A DNA stretch of 37,380 bases, from NCBI GenBank assembly GCA_020073365.1, contig JAIQFL010000080.1, positions 1 to 37,380 on the forward strand, in the 5' to 3' direction. The translations under genes and the position numbers were made by a program. The notes below the pieces were generated by a model that ran no database searches, had not been told where the DNA came from, and worked only from the letters and a program-made list of their open reading frames with translations. The DNA comes from Terriglobia bacterium. Its GTDB lineage: Bacteria; Acidobacteriota; Terriglobia; Bryobacterales; Bryobacteraceae. Every line of letters starts with the position of its first letter. Position 1 is the first letter of the stretch. Of this stretch, positions 1 to 8,200 are shown in pieces.

Positions 1-305
1 CCCAGACCGACAGCCCGCTTGTGGAACAGGCCGTGAATCACGTTGATCTTATGCTTCAACGGCTCGAGCGGCGCCAGGGTCTTGCTGAGCTTCATATCGG
101 GGCCTGAACCCTGGGCGTCCCAATGATCCTCATTCACTCCATTCCCCATGAACAGAACCGCGAAACGTTTCGGAAAGGCGGCGGGGGAGGTGGAGTCGGC
201 GAAAGCCAGGGACTCGAGCCACGGCAAGGCCATGGTGACACCCGCGCCGCGAAGGACCGCGCGGCGGGAAATACCATTGACGGACGTCGGCGTTCGATGA
301 GGCAT
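1..305 (-). CDS. DUF1552 domain protein, Tat-exported (partial, C-terminus off window)
   Basis: About 101 N-terminal residues are visible and the gene continues past the left edge. The start opens with a twin-arginine type leader: residues 12-18 read ISRRAVL, followed by a hydrophobic stretch ending LAFA. After it comes the DUF1552 opening: FPKRFAVLFMGNGVN, then a Trp-containing segment and KINVIHGLFHK. The ATG at 305 is chosen because an AAAGGTG ribosome site lies about 7 nt upstream, and because it begins 1 nt after the stop of the DUF1592 gene. DUF1552 proteins of Acidobacteriota and Planctomycetota are commonly encoded directly downstream of DUF1592-type heme proteins. Their biochemical role is not established, so only an exported partner of the neighbouring cytochrome-like protein is inferred. 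Confidence 0.85.
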   Translation of the reverse strand, partial: MPHRTPTSVNGISRRAVLRGAGVTMALPWLESLAFADSTSPAAFPKRFAVLFMGNGVNEDHWDAQGSGPDMKLSKTLAPLEPLKHKINVIHGLFHKRAVGL

Positions 306-306
306 T

Positions 307-1218
307 TCATTCACCTTTCTGTTGTTGGGAATCGATTCGCCGCTTGTTCAGGAACTGCGGGCTCGTGACAATGGTCTCTACCAAAGGGGTGAAGCGGTAA
401 CCATTTGCCTTCAGCCCGATCTCGATTCGCTCAATCGTGGGTTCATCGGAGAGTTGGAGAGACCGGCCCAGAGCGAAGGCCAGCAGTTTACGGCTGATAT
501 TGTCGATGAAGTCTTTCTGGCGATGCTCGCTGATGTAGGCCAGCACGCCCTCGAAACCGCCGCCCTGAACGCCGCCGGGAAAGACCGCCCGTGAATCGAC
601 CGGCCGTCCGGCGAGGTCCCTGGAACGCCTCTCACCGATGGGCCCGTAACCTTCGAAGGCCAGGCCGAGGGAATCGAAGCGCGCATGACAAGCGGCGCAG
701 CTCGGATTCTCCCGGTGTTTCGCCAGCATTTCCCGCAACGGCAAATCCATCTTTGCCTCATCGTGGGGCAGTTCAGGCACGGTCGCAGGCGGTGGCGGGA
801 TGGTCTCGCCGAGCACGCGGCGAACCACCCAGTATCCGCGCTTCACCGGGCTCGTCCGCAAGCCGGGCGCGTTCTGCGTCAGGAATACGGACATGGGCAG
901 CAGACCGCCGCGCCCGTAGAGGCGCGCATTGTCCACCAGGACCCACCGATCCGCGCCGCCCGCGACCTCGGGCATCCCGTAGTGCCGGGCCAGGACCGGA
1001 TTCACAAATGTGTAATCGGCGTACAGCAGATTGAGCACGGAACGGTCTTTGCGGATCACGTCCTCGATAACCCGGACCGGCTCCTGGAACATGGCCTCGC
1101 GCAGATCGTTATCGAAGCTCGGGAAGCGCTCGCGATCGACCGCGTTGTGTTCTTCAAAGCGGCGGAAATCGAGCCAGTTGCCCGCAAACTCCAGGGCCAG
1201 CCCCACGCGCGCGGTCAT
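307..1218 (-). CDS. DUF1592/DUF1588/DUF1585 heme protein, C-terminal piece of a frameshifted gene
   Basis: This is the downstream half of a protein whose upstream half lies in another frame at 1154-3454. It begins inside DUF1592 (LALEFAGNWLDFRRFEEHN), continues through DUF1588 (RTSPVKRGYWVVRRVLGETI, about residues 121-140) and a second heme-type motif CAACH at 174-178, and ends with DUF1585 (LLAFALGRSLQLSDEP onward). The ATG at 1218 is not a believable native start, because it falls in the middle of the conserved DUF1592 core and there is no leader or ribosome site. The native product would be one protein of about 1,045 residues. The stop codon lies 1 nt before the DUF1552 start, so the two were cotranscribed. 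Confidence 0.8.
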   Translation of the reverse strand: MTARVGLALEFAGNWLDFRRFEEHNAVDRERFPSFDNDLREAMFQEPVRVIEDVIRKDRSVLNLLYADYTFVNPVLARHYGMPEVAGGADRWVLVDNARLYGRGGLLPMSVFLTQNAPGLRTSPVKRGYWVVRRVLGETIPPPPATVPELPHDEAKMDLPLREMLAKHRENPSCAACHARFDSLGLAFEGYGPIGERRSRDLAGRPVDSRAVFPGGVQGGGFEGVLAYISEHRQKDFIDNISRKLLAFALGRSLQLSDEPTIERIEIGLKANGYRFTPLVETIVTSPQFLNKRRIDSQQQKGE

Positions 1219-3454
1219 CCTGCAGCATGCGGCGAGCCTGCGCCATCAGGATCTCGGGCCGTTGCAAATCGCCGGCCTCCGCGCGGGCCAGGAGCTCTTC
1301 GTCGGGCATGCTGGACCAAAGGAAATAACTCAATCTGCTGGCGAGAGCGTAGCCGGATAGCGGCTGGACCGGCGCCGGGACGGTGGAGGCGTCGGCGGAG
1401 TTGGGGGCGGGTCGGGATGCCGCGACGGCCAGGCCCGCGGGAACCACTGGCCTACGCGCGCGGCTCGGTTGCGGGGCGTTGTCACCGTCGAGGAGATCCA
1501 GGCGATAACAGAACTTGGGTGACATGAGGACCCGCACGACGGAGTCGCGCACCGCCTCTTCGTGTGTCAATCCGCTCTTCTCCCGAAGCGAACGATAAAA
1601 GGCCAGCACGTCATCGCGCTCCGCCTGCGCGAGGCGCCTGCGCCAGGCGCGCGCCGCGAATTGGAGCAGGGCGTCCAGGTGGCGAGGCTCGGCTTCCGCC
1701 CGCATACGCTCCACCGACCTCAGCGTGTCGTTGACCCACTGGAAGTGGGTTCGGATCGCCTCCATGGCCACCGGATTGTTGCTCGCTTCGGCCTTAGCAA
1801 GGTAGGCGGCCCGCAGTCCGAATATGACCGCTCGGTCGTTCACCTTTTTATCCAGGGGGCGGGCATGGCCAGACTCGGCACCCTTGCCATCAACCTCGCC
1901 GCTCTGATTGAAGTAGAACTGATCCCATGTACGGGCTGTGTGATCGGCAATGAAGTCGAATTCGTCCCAGAGCCGGTTCAGCTCCCTCTGTCCCTTTTCG
2001 TCGAGGATCAGTTCCATGAGCGGGGTATCGTCGCGCCAGTACCCCATGACATTGTGGTAGCCGGCGCTCAGCAGGCGTCCCTTGTCTTGCGAATCGTCGG
2101 GGAAGTAACGTCCGCGCTCCTTAACGTAGAACGCGTCCGGGAAAACGGAAGCGAAACGCGCGAACGAGGCTTCATAGCGGCTGCGCTCGGCGGCTGGAAC
2201 CACGAGATCGGGATCGCCGGCGCGGGCCTTTGCCGTGAGGGCAGCCCAGCGTGGCGCCGCTTCCTGGTGGAGGCCGGGATATTTCGGGATGGTGGGCACC
2301 ACCGGGGGCGGATCGGCATCGTTGCGCAGAGCGGCGCGGTCAAAATCCCTGCGGTGGGAGTTGAACTGGCGGTACTTCCAGTTCATCAGGGGCTGCGATC
2401 CGGCCGGCAAGCCTCTCACCACGGGGGCGGCGAACTCCATGGCGGTGTGGCTGCGGATACGGATCACGTAGTCCCGCATATCGAGACAGTCGGCGCGGAC
2501 CTCCGGGTCGAACTGGGTTCCGCGCGGCCGCGGCAAGGCGCGCCACATCGCCTTAAGCTTGGCGATGGGGCCAACCTCCTGGCTTGCCGCTCCGGGCGTT
2601 TCCTCGAGGATGCCCCAGATCATTGGCAAATACTTCGCACTCAGCTTCGACTCCGCCGCGATGCCCGCCAGCGTTGCGCCGGGCTCTCGCAGAGCGGACC
2701 GGTATTTGAATCGCCACGCGGCCTGAAAATAATCGGCATAGTCGGTAGCCTGGCGTTCATAGAAGTCGATGATCCGTTGGATCGCGTACCGGTCGCGATC
2801 CGTTTCCACCAGCATCGGGTGGGGCGAGAAGGCGAACCCGTCGGGCGTGAGCACCATATGATCGCCTACTTCGCGCGCGGCCTGCAGGTATTTGTTGAGC
2901 AGGGCGGGCGACATGGACAGCGACTCGCCGGAGTTGTCGAAGCCGGCGGTATTGGCAGGATCCACAGGAAATTCGCGTGTGGGACGCATGTCCACGCCGG
3001 TAAGGTCGCGGATGGTGTTGTTGTACTCGGCGTTGCTGAGGCGGCGCACCAGCACCGGCCCGGGATCGCCGGCATTCTTCCGCGCCTCGTTCATGCGCAC
3101 GGCCTGGACCCAGTCGATCACCTCCTGGCGGGCGTCAGCCGGGGGCTGTGGCGCCGGTTTCGGCGGCATCTCCTTGGCCGTGAGTTTATCCAGCACCAGG
3201 CTCCAGCGAGGATAGTCGCGGATCACTGCGGCCAATGTGGAATATGCGCGGAGATCGAACTGGGCGGCCGGCGTAGCGCCGCCATGGCACGCGACGCAAT
3301 AGCTGGCAAGAAAGGGCCGCACGGTTCGCGCAAATCGGTTTTCCAGGTCGGAGTTGGCAGTGTCGGCGGCGCCCGTCCAGGGAAGTGCGATACTTCCAAC
3401 TACCAACAGCCGTGCGACAGCCAGGGCGCTACGTCCCATGGGCCTCCAGTGCAT
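1154..3454 (-). CDS. DUF1587/DUF1595/DUF1592 cytochrome c-like protein, N-terminal piece of a frameshifted gene
   Basis: This is the first 766 codons of a Planctomycetes/Acidobacteria-type multidomain heme protein. It has a hydrophobic leader (about residues 8-30) and a cytochrome c motif CVACH at 53-57. A DUF1587 segment follows (RRLSNAEYNNTIRDLTGVD), then a long middle region, DUF1595-like sequence, and the start of DUF1592 (SGYALASRLSYFLWSSMPDE). After MLQDDRAR the frame turns to non-homologous residues (GAGPGVCGQLARF) and stops, while the expected continuation LALEFAGNW lies in the +1 frame. The start could be 3454 or the ATG at 3439, which has GGAGG close upstream and gives a cleaner leader. 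The family is thought to act in periplasmic redox or polysaccharide-associated processes, but its function is unproven. Confidence 0.8.
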   Translation of the reverse strand: MHWRPMGRSALAVARLLVVGSIALPWTGAADTANSDLENRFARTVRPFLASYCVACHGGATPAAQFDLRAYSTLAAVIRDYPRWSLVLDKLTAKEMPPKPAPQPPADARQEVIDWVQAVRMNEARKNAGDPGPVLVRRLSNAEYNNTIRDLTGVDMRPTREFPVDPANTAGFDNSGESLSMSPALLNKYLQAAREVGDHMVLTPDGFAFSPHPMLVETDRDRYAIQRIIDFYERQATDYADYFQAAWRFKYRSALREPGATLAGIAAESKLSAKYLPMIWGILEETPGAASQEVGPIAKLKAMWRALPRPRGTQFDPEVRADCLDMRDYVIRIRSHTAMEFAAPVVRGLPAGSQPLMNWKYRQFNSHRRDFDRAALRNDADPPPVVPTIPKYPGLHQEAAPRWAALTAKARAGDPDLVVPAAERSRYEASFARFASVFPDAFYVKERGRYFPDDSQDKGRLLSAGYHNVMGYWRDDTPLMELILDEKGQRELNRLWDEFDFIADHTARTWDQFYFNQSGEVDGKGAESGHARPLDKKVNDRAVIFGLRAAYLAKAEASNNPVAMEAIRTHFQWVNDTLRSVERMRAEAEPRHLDALLQFAARAWRRRLAQAERDDVLAFYRSLREKSGLTHEEAVRDSVVRVLMSPKFCYRLDLLDGDNAPQPSRARRPVVPAGLAVAASRPAPNSADASTVPAPVQPLSGYALASRLSYFLWSSMPDEELLARAEAGDLQRPEILMAQARRMLQDDRARGAGPGVCGQLARFPPL
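1205..1214 (-). other. frameshift site in a GC-dinucleotide tract
   Basis: The two halves of the DUF1592-type gene join here. The coding strand reads GACCGCGCGCGTGGGG. Adding one GC dinucleotide to the alternating GC tract restores a continuous reading, DDRARVGLALEFAGNW, which matches the usual DUF1592 core. A two-base loss by slippage in the tract explains the lesion. An assembly or sequencing error in a GC-rich tract is equally possible. Confidence 0.7.
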
Positions 3455-3593
3455 GTGTAGCCATCATATTACGAAGGGGATGCCGATGTCGCGGGCATCC
3501 CTCGGCATCAGGATTTCGATCGGCGAGAACACATTGGTCCGCTCACTTTCCGACTCATCTCGCGTTTGGACAAATCCCCTTGAAACGATCCCC

Positions 3594-3622
3594 TTGTATT
3601 TGGCACTATGTTCATCTAAGAT
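3594..3622 (+). promoter_or_regulatory. possible sigma70-type promoter for the 3651-9468 operon
   Basis: TTGTAT (3594-3599) and TAAGAT (3617-3622) are separated by exactly 17 nt and lie about 28 nt before the chosen start at 3651. The -10 matches consensus at 4 of 6 positions and the -35 at 3 of 6, so this is only a candidate. The 3455-3650 gap is the divergent control region between the DUF1592 gene and this operon. Confidence 0.3.
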
Positions 3623-3650
3623 TGACTGACCCGGAGGGGTGGGTCGCTTC

Positions 3651-4265
3651 ATGATGTGCCGCAACGCACTAAACTTGGCAGTACTTATCTTCCCGGCATG
3701 CCTGGCCTTCGCGCAACAAGCCGGGCAAGCCCCGCAGGCGCCTCGGCTGAACATCGTAATTGTTGAGGGCGAAGGGGCCATCAACAACATCAAGCAGCGT
3801 ACGTCGCGCGAGACCATCGTACAGGTGGAGGACGAAAACCATAAACCCATAGCCGGTGCGGCTGTGGTGTTCTTGCTCCCCGGTGACGGCCCCGGCGGCG
3901 CTTTTGTGGATGGGTCCAAGAGCGCCACTCTGGTAACCGACAGCCAGGGCCAGGCAATGTTGCCGCGAATGCAGCCGAATCAACTCACCGGCAATTTCCA
4001 GATTCGCGTGAATGCGTCCTACCAGGGCCGCCAGGCCAGCGCCACTATTTCGCAATCCAACGTCGCCGGAGCGGGCCCAGGAAGTGCGGCCCACGCGGGA
4101 ATCTCAGGCAAGGCCATTGGGATTATCGTAGGGGTCGTCGCGGCCGGCGCCGTCGGCGCCGCTGTGGCCCTGAGCGGGGGCAAAGGCACTCCGCCCAACT
4201 CCCCGCCACCGCCGCCCACCGGCACGATTACCGCGGGCAGTGCTTCCCTCGGGCCGCCCCAATAA
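3651..4265 (+). CDS. secreted Ig-like (Big/carboxypeptidase-regulatory-like) protein with C-terminal TM segment
   Basis: The product has 204 residues. A signal peptide (about 1-22, ending ACLAFA before QQAG) is followed by a low-complexity stretch. A single beta-sandwich domain follows (about 40-135), with the pattern VQVEDENHKPIAGAAVVFLL, then TDSQGQA and FQIRVNASYQGR. This is typical of Big_1 or CarboxypepD_reg folds that assist surface adhesion or assembly. A Gly/Ala/Val-rich hydrophobic segment (about 150-170) comes next, then a proline-rich tail. The ATG at 3651 is preferred over the GTG at 3639 because the GGAGG at 3633-3637 nearly abuts the GTG. It is the first gene of a three-gene plus-strand operon with a propeller and a giant Ig-repeat protein. 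The specific role is unknown. Confidence 0.7.
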   Translation: MMCRNALNLAVLIFPACLAFAQQAGQAPQAPRLNIVIVEGEGAINNIKQRTSRETIVQVEDENHKPIAGAAVVFLLPGDGPGGAFVDGSKSATLVTDSQGQAMLPRMQPNQLTGNFQIRVNASYQGRQASATISQSNVAGAGPGSAAHAGISGKAIGIIVGVVAAGAVGAAVALSGGKGTPPNSPPPPPTGTITAGSASLGPPQ

Positions 4266-4285
4266 ATGGTTTCGGAGGATTTTCG

Positions 4286-5281
4286 ATGACAAAACTAGCG
4301 CTTCATCGTTGCTTTCTGTTGGTCGCGGTCCCGGCCCTGGCCTCAGCCGCGGAGTCCATCTCCGGACCGGTCGCCGGATATGTCGTCGATTCGTCCCCGG
4401 CGCAATTGCGGGCGATCTTGGGCGTGCCGGGAGCATTCGGATTCAGCGACCCGCTCTCGCTCCCGGCGGGGATTACGCGAGTGCGGCTCGCCCCCGGGCA
4501 GGATTTCGCCCTGGTGGAGTGCGGAACCGGCGCTCCCGGGATTCTCTTCCTGAAGGACGGCGCCGTAGACCGCCTGGCGCCCATCGACGGCGCCCTGACT
4601 TCGGCGGATTGGGTAGCCTTCAGTCCCAGCGCCGGATCGGCCATTCTGTTTTCCGCATCGGCCAACCGGTTGCAGGTCCTGAGCGGCTTGCCCGATGCTC
4701 CGCGAGTGACCATCGATCTGGATGCCGCGATGCTGCCGGAGCAGCCCCGGCTCGGCGCCGTGAGCGATGACGGCAGCCTGCTGCTGGTGGCATCCGAAGT
4801 CGCCGTGTACCGCGTGCCTCGTGAAGGCGCCGCGCAAGTGGTGCTCTCGGCGGGAGCGATCCTCTCCCTCGCAGTGCTTCGGAACGGCACCGACGTGGCC
4901 GTAGCGGACCCCACCACGGGTTCGGTGCAGCTTGTGCGGAACGCCGCTTCCGCGCCGGTAGCGCGCGTGTTGGCCTCGGGGCTGGACGGGATCGGAGAGA
5001 TTTTCCCGGCCTGGGATGGCCAATCGCTGTTTGTGGCGCTGCCCGGCGCCGGGGCTGTGGCCTCCATCGACCTGGTTTCCGGAGAGGTGGAGTCCCTCTC
5101 GTCGTCCGTTACCCCGGTTGGGCTGATTCCCTTGCGCAATCACGACACGTTTCTGATTTCCGCCAAACCGCGGCAGCCCGGCTGGGTCTTTTATCGGGAT
5201 GGGGCAGCCGGCCGGGTGGTCTTCATCCCCGCGGCCGAGAGTGCAGCCAGGGAGATTCCAACTAAGGGGCGCACTCGATGA
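4286..5281 (+). CDS. secreted beta-propeller-like protein of unknown function
   Basis: The product has 331 residues. It has a leader (MTKLALHRCFLLVAVPALAS, cleavage near residue 20-22) and then repeating blocks of about 40-50 residues typical of YVTN/NHL/WD-like propellers. Examples are VAFSPSAGSAILFSASANRL, LGAVSDDGSLLLVASEVAVY, VLRNGTDVAVADPTTGSVQL and PAWDGQSLFVALPGAGAVAS. No catalytic motif is visible. A good GGAGGA ribosome site (about 4273-4278) supports the ATG at 4286. The last codons overlap the start of the next gene (ATGA at 5278-5281), so translation of the giant Ig-repeat protein is probably coupled to it. A role in binding, scaffolding or assembly on the cell surface is inferred from this linkage only. 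Confidence 0.7.
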   Translation: MTKLALHRCFLLVAVPALASAAESISGPVAGYVVDSSPAQLRAILGVPGAFGFSDPLSLPAGITRVRLAPGQDFALVECGTGAPGILFLKDGAVDRLAPIDGALTSADWVAFSPSAGSAILFSASANRLQVLSGLPDAPRVTIDLDAAMLPEQPRLGAVSDDGSLLLVASEVAVYRVPREGAAQVVLSAGAILSLAVLRNGTDVAVADPTTGSVQLVRNAASAPVARVLASGLDGIGEIFPAWDGQSLFVALPGAGAVASIDLVSGEVESLSSSVTPVGLIPLRNHDTFLISAKPRQPGWVFYRDGAAGRVVFIPAAESAAREIPTKGRTR

Positions 5282-8200
5282 GACTCCGGACCATCCACGC
5301 ACTCGCGTTGCTCTGCCTTCCGGCGGGGTTGGCGTTCGGGCAGACCACCTCGACGTTTACCCTGACGAGTTCTCTCAACCCATCCAATTTCGGGAATCCG
5401 GTGACCCTGACGGCGACCCTCAGTCCCCCGGCGGGGGCACTAACGGTGACTTTTCTCGATGGCGGTGCAACCGGGACCCCGATTCAGAATGCGACGATGA
5501 ACCCGAACACCGGAGCCGCGAGCATTACGGTCTCCAACCTGTCGGTGGGCACGCACGCGATCGTTGCGCAGATCGGCACCGCCGGAGTGGCCGCCCCGCG
5601 TAACTCCAACACGGTCTTTCAGGTCGTGAACTCCATCTTTGTCCTCACGAACTCGCCGAATCCTTCCAATTTGGGATCTCCCGTCACCTTGACGACGACC
5701 TTGACCCCGCCGTCGGGAGCCCCCACGGTAACCTTCGTGGACAGCACAACCAATACTCCGCTGGGGAATGCGGCGATGAACGCCAACAGCGGGATTGCCA
5801 GCATTTCGGTGTCGAACCTGACTGTTGGCAACCACCAGATCGTGGCGTCCTACTCCAACCCCCTCAACGACGGCGTAACGCGTTTCTCAAATACGGTCAC
5901 CCAGACCGTGACTCGGCCGACCACAACCACATCTCTGGCGAGTTCACTCAATCCGTCGACCTTGTGCCAGTCCGTGATTCTGACAGCATCGGTCTCGACC
6001 TCCTCCACCATTACCCTCACGGGGAACGTGACCTTTTTCGATGGCTCGACGCAGTTGGGCGCCGTGGCACTGCTTCTTTCGCCCACCGGCGGCCCGGCGA
6101 CCGCGAGCCTCATCGTTTCCAGCCTGACGGTCGGAAACCACTCGCTGACGGCCACCTATAACGGCGACCAGAATTTTTCGGGGTCTACGGGTTCGCTGCT
6201 CGAAACTGTGAGTCGCGCGTTACCTGCCGTCAGCTTGACCAGCAGTCCCAACCCGTCGAACTTCAATCAGACCGTGACGATGACCGCCACGGTTGCGGCC
6301 TGCACACCGGCCGGCACGTCGACTCCGCTGGCGGTCACCGGGACTGTGACCTTCTCCGATGGCTCGTCCGCCCTAACCAGCGCCAACCTGAACAATGGAA
6401 CGGCGACGTTCCAAACTGCGTCTCTGACCGTCGGCACTCACCCGTTATCGGGCAGGTATAGCGGGGACGCGAACTACAACGCGAACACATCCAACACCGT
6501 CAATCAGGTGGTCGGCACCAACGCGAGTTCGACGGCCCTTACGGTGACGCCCAACCCATCCCCTCCCCGCCAAACCGTGACCCTCACCGCTACTGTGACA
6601 CCCACCACGGCCACCGGAGCCGTGACGTTCTTCGAGGCCGGTACGACCAACCTGGGCCAGGCCAATCTGGTCAACGGCATCGCCAGTATCCAGATATCCA
6701 GCTTTGCTGTCGGTACCCATTCCTTGACCGCCGTCTACGGTGGCAGCACATCGCTCAGTGGCAGCACCTCTCCGCCAGTCGTCCTCACCGTGAACAAGGC
6801 GAACACAACCACGAGCCTTACCACATCCGCCAATCCTGCGCCCAGCGGCCAGCCGCTCACTCTCACCGCGACGGTGGCTCCATCCGGCGCCACGGGCCAG
6901 GTGCAGTTCAGGGACGGGTCAGCGGTCATCGGTGCCGGGACGTTGACCAACGGAACCGCGACCTTCACGACGTCCACCCTGACCAGCGGCGCTCACAGTC
7001 TGACAGCCGCCTATTTGGGAGATACGAACTTCAACGCGAGCACCTCCACGCCTCTGACCCAAACCGTGAGTCAGGGCGCGAGTTCGACCAATCTCCAGGT
7101 CTCGCCCAACCCGGCCGCCATCGGCCAATCGGTAACCATGATCGCTACTGTGGCACCCTTGGCGGCTACGGGATCGGTAGTGTTCCGGGACAGTGGTGTC
7201 GCGATCAGCAATAACGTCCCACTGACCAACGGAGCCGCGATTTTCACCACTTCCGCTCTTCAGCAGGGTACCCACTCGTTGACAGCTACGTACAGTGGAG
7301 ATGCGACATTCAGCGGAAGCACGTCCGCGCCGGTTGTTGAAGTGGTGGGTCTCGGTACGACCACTACGACTCTTTCGGCCCTGCCCCTTCAATCCCCCTT
7401 CGGCCAAACGGTGAACCTTATCGTAACCGTGATTCCCAGCAGCGCCACTGGAACGATCACCTTCCGCGACGGCAGCCTCATTCTGGGCACGGCGCCGCTG
7501 ATTAACGGAACCGCAACCGCCTCGACATCGACTCTGACGGTGGGCGCCCATTTTCTGACGGCTGCCTACGGCGGGGACAACACGTTCAACCCCAGCACGT
7601 CGCCACCGGTCACCGTGCAAGTGAGTCAGGCGAGCACCACGACGGTCCTCACGGTTTCGCCCACTTCATCCGCTCCGGGCCAGGGGGTTCTGTTGAACGC
7701 CAGGGTAACGCCCGCAGCGGCCAGCGGAACTGTAACGTTCAGGGATGGAACGACTAACATCGCCACCGTGCAGGTGATCGCCGGGATCGCCGCTACCACT
7801 ACTTCCTCCCTCCCGACCGGCAACCACACGTTGACGGCGGTCTACAGCGGGGACGATAACTTCATCGCGAGCACCTCCAACGCGGTTACGGCATCCGTGG
7901 GACTGACTGCCACGACGACGGCTCTTTCGGTAAATCCGACGAATTCAGCAGCCGGCCAGACGGTTACCTTGACAGCGACGGTCACCCCTGCCACCGCCAC
8001 CGGGTCGGTGACGTTCCAGGAGGGCACTACCACGCTCGGCACGGGCCCGCTCAACAGCGGTACCGCGACGTTCACTACTTCCGGCTTGGCGCCGGGCAGC
8101 CACTCACTCACCGCGGTTTACGGCGGAGACAACCGATTCGCGACCAGCACCTCCGCGCCGGTCACGGTAACAGTCGCCGGTAAGGCGAACACCACGACCG

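Noticed and set aside
1562..3460. A 632-codon open frame on the plus strand opposite the DUF1592 gene
   Set aside because: It is a high-GC antisense shadow. It has no leader, domain or ribosome site, while the minus strand shows heme motifs and DUF domains.
4303..5302. Long minus-strand frames opposite the secreted propeller gene
   Set aside because: They overlap the well-supported operon gene and have no signal peptide, family or ribosome site.
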